From Arachis hypogaea (lineage: Eukaryota > Streptophyta > Magnoliopsida > Fabales > Fabaceae): DNA of 64,000 nucleotides. Location: assembly GCF_003086295.3 (NCBI RefSeq), contig NC_092042.1:40533419-40597418 (forward strand). The letters are read 5' to 3'. Shown here one piece after another: positions 1 through 11,056 of the stretch (positions are counted from its first letter, which is position 1; each line of letters starts with the position of its first letter). The translations under genes and the position numbers were made by a program. The notes beneath the pieces were generated by a model. It was not told the origin of the DNA and did no database searches. It was given only the letters and a program-made list of their open reading frames with translations.

Positions 1-681
1 GAATGTGTATCTGACAACCACCTCCATTCTACATCAGATTGAATGAGTATCTCTTAGATTCCTTAATCAGAATCTTCGTGGTATAAGCTAGAATTGATGG
101 CAGCATTCATGAGAATCCGGAAAGTCTAAACCTTGTCTGTGGTATTCTGAGTAGGATTCTGAGATTGGATGACTGTGACGAGCTTCAAACTCGCGAGTGT
201 TGGGCGTGATGACAAACGCAAAAGAATCAATGGATTCTATTCCGACATGATCGAGAACTAACAGCTGATTAGCCGTGCTGTGACAGAGCATTTGGACCAT
301 TTTCACTGAGAGGATGGGAAGTACCCATTGACAACGGTGACACCCTACATAGAGCTTGCCATGGAAGGAACTTTGCACTTTTGCATGAGAGAAATATTAT
401 GTTACAGGAATTCAGAAGACAAAGCATCTCCAAAATTCCAACATATTCTCTATTATTGCACAACAAGTAGTTATTTCACGCTCTTTTATTTTTTAGTAAT
501 TCAAACTGATAATTATAATTGATCTCCTGACTAAGAATAACAAAATAAACATAGCTTGCTTCAAACCAACAATCTCCGTGGGATTCGACCCTTACTCACG
601 TAAGGTATTACTTGGACGACCCAGTGCACTTGCTGATTAGTTGTGCGGATTGCAAAAGTGTGATTGCAATTTCGTGCACCA
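1..681 (+). repeat. 5' LTR of element A (3' part only)
   Basis: Homologous to the 3' parts of the LTRs at 35751-37261 and 30392-31884, and ends GTGCACCA just before the primer-binding site. It contains the conserved U5 hairpin CCTTACTCACGTAAGG at 590-605. Short ORFs here on both strands are LTR sequence, not genes. Confidence 0.92.
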
Positions 682-687
682 AGTTTT

Positions 688-705
688 TGGCGCCGTTGCC
701 GGGGA
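688..705 (+). other. Primer-binding site (tRNA-Asp) of element A
   Basis: TGGCGCCGTTGCCGGGGA lies 6 nt after the LTR end. It is the complement of the 3' end (with CCA) of plant tRNA-Asp(GTC) as I remember it, and would prime minus-strand DNA synthesis. All 18 positions match the copies in E, G and C. Confidence 0.93.
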
Positions 706-1809
706 TTGTTCGAGTTTGAACAACTAAAGGTTTATTTTGTTGCTTAGATTAGGAATAATTTATTTTTGTTGCTATAGAGTCATTAAATTCTGAGTCCTTT
801 ATTTCCTTTTCAAAAAATTTTCAAAAATATTATTTTTCTTTATCAATTTTTAATTTTTTTCATGAGTTTAGTCTATTGTTCTAAGTTTGGTGTCAATTGA
901 ATATTTTATATTTTTCTTTTAAATTTTCGAAGTTGTGTTCTTTGATCTCCAAGTTGTTCTTGTTTATTTTTCTTGTTTGATCTTTAGTTTTTCTTGCTCT
1001 GTGTCTTTTCTTGTTTTTCTTGTGCTATTCCAAAGCATTAGTATTCCAAAAGGAATATACCTCTTCAAAACAAGTGTTACCTTTACTGCCCAATTGGCTA
1101 AAGCATTGGTTTATGCTCTTGGTAATTGGGTATCTCCTTTTTAAAATCTTTTTCAAAAATAATTTTTCTTTGATTGAATCTTGTGCTAAACTTTAAGTTT
1201 GGTGTTTTCTTGTTAATCTTTTTATAATTTTCGAAAATTTTATTGAAGTTTTCTAAAAATTTTAAGTTTGGTATTCTTTCTTTTGTTCTTGTTGTTCTTG
1301 TGAATCTTCAAATGTTCTTGAGTCTTTCTTGTGTTTTGATCTTAAAATTTTTAAGTTTGGTGTTCCTTGGTGTTTTCCCTCCAAAATTTTCGAAAACAAG
1401 GAGCATTAGATCTAAAAATTTTAAGTCTTGTGCCTTTTGTGTGTTTTTCTCTTTCATCATAAAATTTAAAATTCAAAAAAATTTATCTTTTCTAACTATT
1501 TTCAAGCTATATTTTCGAAATTTTTTTATAAAAATTCAGATTTCAATTTCAAAATTTTTCAAATCTTATCCTTTTAAGATTCAAAAAATTTTTTTATTAT
1601 TATATCTTTTTCGAAAATATCCTAACCATTTTCTCTCTCCTCACTTTTTTGAAAATCTTCATAAAATATTTTCAAATTCTTATTAATTTTTAATTTTAAT
1701 TTTCTTATTTTATCTTATTTTTATTTTGGTTTTTATTTTATTTTGAAAATCATTTTTTATTTATTTATAAAATAAAAATTTAAATCCACATTACCCCCTT
1801 TACTCCAAC
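706..1809 (+). other. AT-rich leader (5' UTR) of element A
   Basis: No gene. This is U-rich untranslated leader between primer-binding site and gag. The decamer AAGTTTGGTG recurs at 883-892, 1195-1204 and 1353-1362, with one variant at 1264-1273. The same word sits at the 3' LTR edge. ORFs of up to 147 codons in this stretch are low-complexity and not conserved as proteins in the other copies. Confidence 0.8.
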
Positions 1810-3386
1810 ATGGACATAAGTGGAAATGAACAGTCCAGAAGGACTCTGGGGTCATATGCTAACCCCACTACTGATTCATATGGGAGTAGTATATGTATAC
1901 CCTCCATTGGAGTTAGTAGTTTTGAGTTGAATCCTCAGCTCATTATCATGGTGCAGCAAAGTTGCCAGTATTCCATCTTCCACAAGAAGAACCTACAGAG
2001 TTTCTGGCACAGTTTTTACAAATTACTGACACAGTACATGATAAAGAGGTAGATCAGGATGTCTACAGGCTATTACTGTTCCCATTTGCTGTAAAAGACC
2101 AAGCTAAGAGGTGGTTAAATAACCAACCTAAGGACAGCATAAAGACATGGAAACAGCTGTCAGAAAAATTTCTGAATCACTATTTTCCTCCGAAACGGAT
2201 GACACAGCTAAGGCTGAGCATCCAAGGCTTCAAACAATGAGATAATGAATCTCTCTATGATGCCTGGGAGAGATATAGAGAGATGCTAAGAAAATGCCCC
2301 TCTGAAATATTTTCAGAGTAGGTGCAGTTAGACATCTTCTACTATGGGCTTACAGAAAGAGCTCAGATTTCTCTAGACCACTCAGCTGGTGGATCTATAC
2401 ACATGAGAAAGACAATAGAAGAAGCTCAAGAGCTCATTGATATAGTTGCCAAAAATTAGCATATGTACCTAAGCAGTGAACCTTCCATGAAAGAAGAGGC
2501 TAAAACAGTAACTGCTGAAATGAGTCCTGCAGAACAAGTTATAGAATTCAATCAGCAATTGGATTTTCTAACAAAACAGTTAGCTGAATTCAAAGAGATA
2601 TTACAAGAAACAAGAATGGCTAATATGAATATGGAAATGCAATTGAAGCAAACAGAACAGTAGTTATCAAAACAAATAACAGAAGAATGCCAAGCAGTTC
2701 AATTAAGAAGTGGGAAAACATTAAATACCTCACTTCAAGGTAGCAGGAAGCCAAGGAATGAGCAAACTACCCAAAATCCATCTGAGGACAGTAAGAGCCT
2801 AGAGAGGAATAATTCTGGCGCTCAAACACCGGAAAATGGGTGGAAAGCTGGCGTTAAAAGCCCAAACCATGCTCAGTCCTGGCGTTCGACGCCAGAAACA
2901 AGCAAGGAGTTGGTGTTGAACGCCCAAAGGGAGCATAGTTCTGGTGTTCAGACACCAGAAGCAGGTAAGGAGCTGGCGTCTAACGCCACTCCAGCTTCCA
3001 CCCCTGGCATTCAAATGCCAGTGGGGGATCAGACACATACTAGTGCTGATAATAACCCTTTTAAAAAGGCTTCCCAACACACATTTGTAGGCAATAAACC
3101 TGCAGCAACTAAGGTTGAGGAATACAAAGCCAAAATGCCTTATCCTCAGAAACTCCGGCAAGCAGAACATGATAAGAAATTTTCCCGCTTTGTAGACTAT
3201 CTCAGGACTCTTGAAATAAAGATTCCGTTTGCAGAGGCACTTGAGCAAATACCTTCTTATGCTAAATTCATGAAAGAGATCTTAAGTCATAAGAAGGATT
3301 GGAGAAAAACTGAAAAAGTTTACCTCACTGAAGAATGCAGTGCAGTCATTCTAAAAAGCTTACCTGAGAAGCTTAAAGATCCTGGA
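1810..3386 (+). pseudogene. gag: gag of element A, decayed
   Basis: Encodes the capsid-type Gag that packages element RNA. The start at 1810 (MDISGNEQSRRTLGSY) matches the starts in B, C and G. The retrotransposon gag core follows (LLLFPFAVKDQAKRWLNNQP, then YFPPKRMTQLRLSIQGFKQ). A frameshift near 1955 moves the frame, and in-frame stops lie at about 2238, 2319, 2457 and 2661. The C-terminal linker (about 2815-3020) is built from the palindromic word, read as GVQTPE and LALNAQ-like repeats. No CCHC zinc knuckle is visible in any copy of this family here. The intact layout can be judged from element C at 46193-49483. Confidence 0.88.
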
Positions 3387-6300
3387 AGCTTTATGATACC
3401 ATGCATATTAGAAGGTACTTGTACCAAGCAAGCTCTATGTGATCTTGGGGCAAGTATTAACCTAATACCTGCAGCCACTATCAAAAAGCTTGGGTTGACT
3501 GATGAAGTTAAACCAACCCGAATATGTCTCCAACATGTTGATGGCTCCATTAAATACCCATCAGGCGTGATTGAAGACATGATTGTCAAGGTTGGGACAT
3601 TTGCCTTTCCCACTGACTTTATGGTGCTGGAAATGGAGGAGCATAAGAGTACAACTCTCATTCTGGGAAGACCTTTCCTAGCAACTGGCCGAACCTTTAT
3701 TGATATTCAAAATGGGAAAGTAACCTTGAGAGTCAATGAGGATGAGTTCAAGTTGAATGTTTTCAAAGCCATGCAGCATCCAGACACCCAAAATGACTGC
3801 ATGAGCGTTAATATTATTGACTCTCTGGTAAAAGAAGTCAATATGGCTGAGAGTCTCGAATCAGAGCTAGAGGATATCTTTAAAGATGTTCAGCCTGATC
3901 TGGAGGAATCAGAGAGAATAATAGAACCTCTGAAAATCCCTCAGGAAGAGGAGAAACCTCGTAAACCCGAGCTCAAACCATTACCACCATCCTTGAAATA
4001 TGCATTTCTGGGAGAAGGTGATACCTTTCCTGTAATCATAAGCTATACCTTAGAGCCACAGGAAGAGGAAGCACTAATTCAAGTGCTAAAGACACACAAG
4101 ACAGCTCTTGGGTGGTCCATCAGTAATCTTAAGGGCATTAGCCCAGCCAGATGCATGCACAAGATTTTATTGGAGGGTGACGTTAAGCCAATGGTTCAAC
4201 CACAAAAGTGGCTGAATCCAGCCATGAAGGAGGTGGTGCAGAAGGAGGTCACTAAATTACTAAAGGCTGGGATTATTTATACTATTTCTGATAGCCCTTG
4301 GGTAAGTCCTGTCCAAGTCGTCCCTAAGAAGGGTGGCATGACAGTGGTTCATAATGAAAAAAATGAACTGGTTCCTACAAGAATAGTTACAGGGTGGCGT
4401 ATGTGTATTGATTATAGAAGGCTCAATACAGCTACCAGAAAGGATCATTTTCCTTTACTATTTATAGACCAGATGCTAGAAAGGCTAGCAGGTCGTGAAT
4501 ACTACTGCTTCCTGATGGGTATTCAGGTTATAATCAAATTGCAGTAGATCCCCAAGATAAAGAGAAAATAGCATTCACATGTCCATCTGCAGTATTTGCA
4601 TACAAAAGGATGCCATTTGGTCTGTGCAATGCACCTGCAACCTTTCAAAGGTGCATGCTCTCAATTTCCTCTGATATGGTGGAAAAATTTCTGGAAGTCT
4701 TCATGGATGACTTTTCAGTATTTGGAGACTCATTCAGCTCTTGTCTTGACCATCTAGCACTTGTTCTAAAGAGGTGTCAAGAGACTAACCTGGTTTTAAA
4801 CTGGGAGAAATGTCACTTTATGGTGACTGAAGGAATTGTCCTTGGGCACAAAATTTCAAACAAGGGAATAGAGGTGGATCAAGCTAAGGTAGAGGTAATT
4901 GAAAAATTACCACCACCAGCCAATGTTAAGGCAATTAGAAGCTTTCTGGGGCATGCAGGATTTTATAGGAGGTTTATAAAGGATTTTTCAAAAATCGCCA
5001 AACCTCTAAGTAATCTGCTAGCTACTGACACGCCATTTATCTTTGATAAGGAGTGTCTGCAGGCGTTTGAGACTCTGAAAGCTAAGCTGGTCACAACACC
5101 GATCATCTCTGCACCAGATTGGACATTACCTTTTGAACTGATGTGTGATGCCAGTGACCATGCCATTGGTGCAATGTTGGGACAAAGGCATGACAAGCTT
5201 CTGCACGTCATTTACTATGCCAGTCGTGTTTTAAATGACGCACAGAAGAACTACACAACCACAAAAAAAGAGCTACTTGCAGTGGTTTATGCCATTGACA
5301 AGTTTAGATCCTATTTAGTAGGATCAAAAGTGATTGTGTACACTGACCATGCTGCTCTTAAATATCTACTCACAAAGCAGGAATCAAAACCCAGACTCAT
5401 CAGATGGGTGTTGCTTCTCCAAGAGTTTGATATAGAAATAAGAGACAGAAAAAAGGGACAGAGAACCAAGTAGCAGATCACCTGTCCCGAATAGAACCAG
5501 TAGAAGGGGCGTCCCTCCCTCTTATTGAGATCTCTAAAAACTTTTCGGATGAGCAACTCTTTGCCATCCAGGAAGTGCCATGGTTTGCAGACATTGCAAA
5601 CTACAAGGCGGTGAGTTTCATACCCAAAGAGTACAGTAGGCAACAATCAAAGAGATTGATCACAGATGCAAAGTACTATCTTTGGGATGAATCATATCTC
5701 CTCAAGAGATGTGCAGACGGAGTAATCCGTAGATGTGTGCCTAAAGAAAAAGCACAGAAGATCATCTGGAACTGCCATGGATCACAGTATGAAGGACATT
5801 TTGGAAGTGAGCGAACAGCCACAAGAGTCCTCCAATGCGGCTTCTACTGGCCTACTCTCTATAAAAACTCCCGAGTGTTTGTACTCAACTGTGACAGTTG
5901 CCAAAGATCTGGCAATCTGCCTCACAGTTATGCCATGCCTCAACAAGGGATCCTGGAGATTGAGTTGTTTGATATATGGGGTATTGACTTCATGGGGCCT
6001 TTCCCACCATCATACTCAAACACTTATATTCTGGTGGTAGTGGATTATGTATCCAAATCGGTGGAAGCTATTGCAACACCCACTAATGACACTAAGAGAG
6101 TGCTAAAATTCCTCCAGAAACACATCTTCAGCAGATTTGGTACCCCTAGAGTATTAATCAGTGATGGGGCACTCATTTCTGCAATATACAGCTTTACTCT
6201 GCTTTGGTTCGATACGAAGTTAGCCACAGGGTGGCCACTCTATATCATCCACAGACAAATGGACAAGTTGAAGTCTCTAATAGAGAACTTAAAAGAATCC

Positions 6301-6857
6301 TGAAACGGACTGTGATTAACCGTATAAGGGATTGCGCAAAAAGCTTGAATGATGCTCTGTGGGCATACAGAACAGCATTCAAGACCCCTATAGGGACCTC
6401 TCTATACCAGCTTGTGTATGGAAAGGCATGTCACTTGCCAGTGGAACTGGAACATAAGGCCTACTGGGCAACCAGATTCCTAAACCTTGATGCCAAGTTA
6501 GCTGGAGAAAAACGATTGCTCCAGTTAAATGAGCTAGAGGAATTTAGACTCAATGCCTTCGAGAATGCAAAAATTTACAAAGAGAAAGCAAAAAGATGGC
6601 ACGATAAGAAATTATCATCCAGAGTCTTTGAGCCAGGGTAGAAAGTTCTGCTATTTAATTCTAGGCTCAGATTATTCCCCGAAAAATTAAAATCCCGGTG
6701 GAGAGGACCATATGTGATTACAAGTGTGTCACCATATGGATACGTAGAGCTCCAGGATAATGATTCTAACAAAAAGTTCATTGTTAATGGACAAAGAGTC
6801 AAACATTATCTTGAAAGCAATTTTGAGCAAGAATGCTCAAAACTGAGACTTAACTAA
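3387..6857 (+). pseudogene. pol: pol of element A (protease, RT, RNase H, integrase), frameshifted
   Basis: The protease active-site motif is CDLGASINLIP (Asp codon 3441-3443). RT carries FMDD at 4700-4711. RNase H starts near [12 protein letters not shown] and includes [13 protein letters not shown]. Integrase shows the HHCC zinc finger (about 5770-5915), catalytic Asp in WGIDFMGP and Glu in [10 protein letters not shown]. The frame changes near 4513 (one base lost at the start of DGYSGYNQ), near 5455 (extra bases in an A-run) and near 6165 (one G lost in the second catalytic-Asp region DGG). A premature stop sits at 6639. The GPY/F module (WRGPYVI) follows at about 6698, and the ancestral stop is TAA at 6855-6857. 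Not functional. Confidence 0.9.
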
Positions 6858-6897
6858 AGCTCAGTAATAGTCCACTTAAGACAATAAAAAAGCGCTT

Positions 6898-6915
6898 GCT
6901 GGGAGGCAACCCAGC
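6898..6915 (+). other. Conserved post-pol stem-loop, element A
   Basis: GCTGGG-AGGCAA-CCCAGC forms a 6-bp stem with a 6-nt loop, just after AGCGCTT and 41 nt beyond the pol stop. The same structure follows pol, or the truncated pol, in B, C, G and H, with paired base changes between copies. Confidence 0.8.
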
Positions 6916-7080
6916 CATTTACAAAGCTTATTTGTTAATTAATTGATTTTTACAGGTATATATCATGTATCTTCAAGGTAAAATAGCAACTGCTTAAGTT
7001 CACAGAGTTACAGAAGGATTCAGAGGATAAAACAGCAAAAAAAGGAAGCTCACTGGTGCGAAAAAGCCAGTAAAAGCTGT

Positions 7081-7352
7081 TTTGGGTGTTGAACGCCCAA
7101 AGAAGCACCTACTGGGCGTTCAACGCCAGAAAGGAGCATCTTCTGGGCGTTGAATGCCAGAAAGAAGCACCTTCTGGGTGTTCAACGCCAGATTTACAGC
7201 GCCCTGGACGTTCAGAAAAATGCCCAGTGACAAAGGACTTCCTGGTGTTCAACGCCAGAAAGAAGCAGCAGCTGGGCGTTGAATGCCCAGGAGAAGCTGC
7301 ACATGGGCGTTAAACGCCCAAAACTTGCAGCGTTTGGGCGTTTAACACCAGG
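7081..7352. repeat. Array of GGCGTTnAACGCC palindromic words, element A
   Basis: About eight copies of a 15-18 bp near-palindrome (for example GGGCGTTGAACGCCC), spaced roughly every 30-35 bp. Equivalent arrays stand at the same place after pol in B, C, G and H. Confidence 0.9.
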
Positions 7353-7728
7353 ATTGTGGGGAGGAGGTAATTTCATTTTCAATTCAAATTTTTTCCAATT
7401 TTCATGTTTCAATTCATGATTTCTTGCATAAACATGTTACAAACTCTCATTTTTCAACTTCAATTTCAAACAATTTTTAATCCTAAACATATTTCTTGAT
7501 TTCTCTTTAATTTCTTTTCAAATCTTTTTCAAAACTCATCTATCTTTTTGAATTCTTTTCAAATCTTTTTAATTTCTTCTTATATCTTTTTCAACTCATC
7601 ATATCTTTTGAATTTCGAAATTGCCTCTCCTTCTATTCCTCTCCTTTCCTTTCTTTTGCTTGAGTACAAGCAAATCTCTAAGTTTGGTATGATTTGCGAT
7701 GATCACTGAGCTAAAACTCATCAAGATC
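7353..7728 (+). other. Second leader upstream of the env-position ORF, element A
   Basis: No gene. AT- and pyrimidine-rich stretch resembling the 5' leader. It ends with the hairpin TTTGCTTG-AGTA-CAAGCAAA at 7655-7674, followed by CTCTAAGTTTGGTATG and the ATG of the next ORF. Confidence 0.7.
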
Positions 7729-7850
7729 ATGGCACCTAAGGGAACAGGAAGAGCAAGGATATGACTTGACGGAACTGAAGCGTCAGAAATAACCTCTTGA
7801 AGGATCAAGCACCCCACAGACTAGAGGAACACCCACTTTCCAAAATAAAG
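7729..7850 (+). pseudogene. Env-position ORF of element A, internally deleted
   Basis: The start MAPKG matches the ORFs of B and C (MAPKGKQ). After five codons the sequence jumps to what is the far 3' end of that ORF in B and stops at 7762-7764. About 1 kb is therefore missing compared with B. Only a 5' tag and a 3' tail remain. Confidence 0.75.
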
Positions 7851-8789
7851 GTTGTTGAGTCCTAATCTTTGCCTTAACTCTGTGATAACTGTTCTTATTA
7901 GGAATTTACCTTAGAAGCTATAGTAGTAGTAATTAGTATCTCTATTTTGATTTTATTTCCAATTAAGTTATAATTTATTTTTCTCATCATCATCAAACAT
8001 GAATAAAATAGTGGATTTTTAGAATAAAGAGGCAATTTAATTTTTCGAGTTCTTAATAAGGAAAATTCTAACTATTTATATGTGGTGGCAATACTTTTTG
8101 TCTTCTGAATGAATGCTTGAACAGTGCATATTTTTTATATTAAATTTTATGAATGTTAAAATCGTTGGCTCCTGAAAGAATGATGAACAAGAGAAATGTT
8201 ATTGATGATCTGAAAAATTATGAATTTGATTCTTGAAGCAAGAAAAAGCAGCAAAAAAAAGCAAGAGGTAGAAAAAGCCAATAGCCCTTTAAACCAAAAG
8301 GCAAGGGTGAAAAGGATCCAAGGCTTTGAGCATCAATAGATAGGAGGGCCCAAGGAAATAAATCCAGGCCTAAGCGGCTAAATCAAGTTGTCCCTAACCA
8401 TGTGCTTGTGGCATGCAGGTCCAAGTGAAAAGCTTGAGACTGAGTGGTTAAAGTCGTGATCCATGGCAAAAAAGTGTGCTTAAGAACTCTGGACACCTCT
8501 AATTGGGGACATGAGCAAAGCTAAGTCACAATCTGAAAAGGTTCACCCAGTTATGTGTCTGTGGCATTTATGTATCCGGTGGTAATACTGGAAAACAAAG
8601 TGCTTAGGGTCACGGCCAAGACTCATAAAGTAGCTGTGTTCAAGAATCAACATACTACAATAAGAGAATCAATAATACTATCTGAATTCTGAGTTCCTAT
8701 AGATGCCAATCATTCTGAATTTCAAAGGATAAAGTGAGATGCCAAAACTGTTCAGAAACAAAAAGCTACTAGCCCCGCTCAGATAAAGT
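7851..8789 (+). other. 3' noncoding region of element A
   Basis: No gene. It aligns to the 3' regions of B (inverted), C, E and H. It holds a purine-rich stretch (about 8236-8280) and the block around 8160-8340 ending in GGAGGGCCCAAGG. It is kept even though the ORF upstream has been deleted. Confidence 0.75.
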
Positions 8790-8957
8790 GAGATATTATT
8801 GCTTCTTGATTTCTTTTTATCCTATTTTATTTATCTAGTTGCTTGGGGACAAGCAACAGTTTAAGTTTGGTGCTGTGATAAGCGGATATTTTGCTTGTCC
8901 CCAAGCAACTAGATAAATAAAATAGGATAAAAAGAAATCAAGAAGCAATAATATCTC
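8790..8957. repeat. 67-bp perfect inverted repeat at the A/B tail-to-tail junction
   Basis: Left arm 8790-8856 and right arm 8891-8957 are perfect reverse complements by eye (67 of 67), separated by 34 nt (8857-8890). The arms are the 3' ends of elements A and B, and the spacer holds A's AAGTTTGGTG motif and the first bases of its lost 3' LTR. Confidence 0.9.
8839..8875 (+). other. 3' hairpin and plus-strand primer region of element A
   Basis: TTGCTTG-GGGA-CAAGCAA (8839-8856) followed by TTTAAGTTTGGTG and then the LTR start TGATAAGCGGATA at 8876. In this family the sequence next to the 3' LTR is not a clean polypurine tract. Confidence 0.65.
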
Positions 8958-10081
8958 AGAGTTTTAAGTGAAGCTCAGATTCTAATTAGATGTGCGGGAC
9001 TAGTAGCTTTTTGCTTCCGAACAGTTTTGGCATCTCACTTTATCCTTTGAAATTCAGAATGATTAGCATCCATAGGAACTCAGAATTCAGATAGTATTAT
9101 TGATTCTCCTAGTTTAGTATGTCGATTCTTGAACACAACTATTTTATGAGTCTTGGCCGTGGCCCTAAGCATTTTGCTTTCCAGTATTACCACCAGATAC
9201 ATAAATGCCACAGACATATAACTGCATGAACATTTTCAGATTATGACTTAGCTTTGCTATAGTTCTCAATTAGAGGTGTCCAGAGTTCTTAAGCGCACTC
9301 TTTTGCTTTAGATCACAACTTTAACCACTCAGTCTCAAGCTTTTTACTTGGACCTGCATGCCATGAGCACATGGTTAGGGACAGCTTGATTTAGCCGCTT
9401 AGGCCTGGATTTATTTTGTTGGGCCCTCCTATCCAGTGATGCTCAAAGCCTTAGATCTTTTTTACCCTTGCCTTTTGGTTTAAAGGGCTATTGGCTTTTT
9501 CTACTGCTCTTTCTCTTTTTTTTTCACTGCTTTTTCTTGCTTCAAGAATCAATTTCTTGATTTTTCAGATCATCAATAATATTTCTCTTGATCATCATTC
9601 TTTCAAGAGCCAACAATTTTAACATTCATAAAATTCAATATAAAAAATATGCACTGTTCAGACATTCATTCAGAAGACAAAAAGTATTGTCACCACATAT
9701 AAATAATTAGAATTTTCCTTATTAAAAACTCGAAAAAAATATTGCCTCCTTATTCTAAAAATCTGCTATTTTATTTATGTTTGATGATGATGAGAAAAAT
9801 AAATTATAGCTTAATTGGAGATAAAATCAAAATAGATATACTAATTATACTACTCATATATAACTTCTAAGGTAAATTCCTAATAAGAACAACTATCACA
9901 GAGTTAAGGCTAAGATTAGGACTCAACAACCTTTATTTTGGGAGGTGGATGCTCCTTTAATCTGTGGGGTGCTTGGCCCTTCAAGAGACAGCTTCTGACG
10001 CTTCAATTGCTTCAGTTCACGCCCTTGCTCTTTTTGTTCCCTAAGCAGTTTGCAAAGCATGCTATTTTAATTTTTCTTTTC
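8958..10081 (-). other. 3' noncoding region of element B
   Basis: No gene. It is the inverted counterpart of 7851-8789. A pyrimidine run at about 9505-9530 is purine-rich on the sense strand. The stretch 9900-10080 matches the tail of the env-position ORF region in C. Confidence 0.75.
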
Positions 10082-11056
10082 TTACTTTAGTTGCTCCATA
10101 GCTTCTTGCAACTTGGTGACAGATGCTTCAAGACGCTCCCAGTATTCAATTAGAGGGATTTTTGGGAGGAACTCCTGTGCATTCCTCTTGATGGGGTTGT
10201 CCTGCACTTGTTGTCCTTCCATTGACTTTTTGGTGATTGGTCGCTCAACTGAGATATACTCAGTTACTCCCATCTTCACCCCATCATCTTTACATGGCAT
10301 AGAGATTAAGCTTGGATAAGCCAATTTGGCATCTTTGGAGTTCTTGTTTGTAATTGTGTAAAGTTCACAAGAAATCAGTTGATGAACTTCCACTTCTTTT
10401 CCCATCATGATGCAATGGATCATTACTGCTCTTTTGATGGTGACTTCAGAGCGGTTGCTAGTAGGCAGTATAGAACGCCCAATAAAGGCCAGCCAGCCTC
10501 TGGCGACTGGTTTGAGATCTTCTCTCTTGAGTTGATTTGGGACACCCTTTATGCTGGTTGTCCACTTGGTTCTAGGGAGGCCTATGTCCTCTAGAATTTC
10601 ATCCAAGCCCTTATTTGTTCTCATCATTCTCTTATTAAAGGAGTCTGGGTCATCTTTCAGCTGAGGTAGCTTAAAGATCTCCCTGATTTTGCCAGGGTAG
10701 AGGTGAACAATCTTCCCTCTGACCAAAGTTTGATAGTCATAGAAGCCGGTTCCAGCTATTCTCTGCCTGTCTATTTACCACAGATTAGAGTAGAATTCCT
10801 GAACCATGTTTCTTCCCACCTTTGTTTCAGGATTAGCTAGGATTTCCCAGCTCCTGTTTCGAATTTGCTCTTGGATCTCCAGATATTCGTCTTCTTTCAG
10901 ATCGAATTTAACTTCCGGGATCACTGACCTTAGACCCATTATTTTGTAGTAATGGTCTGAAAGTTCTTTGGTTAAGAACTTCCCTTGATTCCAAAGTGGT
11001 TTTGGAATATTCTCTTTCTTGCCTCTTGGAGTGGTTTGTTTTCCCTTAGGAGCCAT
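10082..11056 (-). pseudogene. Env-position ORF of element B, one in-frame stop
   Basis: Starts MAPKGKQTTPRGKKEN at 11056 and matches the intact ORF of element C along its length (VIPEVKFDLKEDEY, ARGWLAFIGRSILPTSNRSE, AVMIHCIMMGKEVEVHQLI). A TAA at 10775-10777 replaces the codon after SNLW, and the frame resumes at once. I place the family with the 'putative plant transposon protein' domain often annotated in plant repeats, from memory. No signal peptide or membrane span is visible, so 'env' describes its position only. Confidence 0.8.

Larger units (their letters stand above)
1..8890 (+). mobile_element. Element A: family-1 Ty3/gypsy (Athila/Tat-type) retrotransposon, 3' LTR lost
   Basis: Order seen on the plus strand: partial 5' LTR, tRNA-Asp primer-binding site, AT-rich leader, gag, protease, RT, RNase H, integrase, stem-loop, palindromic array, remnant of an env-position ORF, 3' noncoding region, then only about 15 nt of a 3' LTR before the sequence folds back into element B. 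The 5' LTR begins before the window, so the left target duplication cannot be seen. Gag and pol carry several stops and frameshifts, so this copy is dead. Assignment to the Athila/Tat lineage rests on the primer-binding site, the domain order and the extra ORF slot after pol. Confidence 0.9.

Noticed and set aside
1243..1686. 147-codon ORF in the leader of A
   Set aside because: Phe/Lys/Ser-rich low-complexity translation of AT-rich leader, not kept as a protein in G or C.
8790..8957. Terminator-type hairpin
   Set aside because: The inverted repeat is the meeting of two whole element tails, with 67-bp arms and kilobases of flanking inverted homology, not a local terminator.
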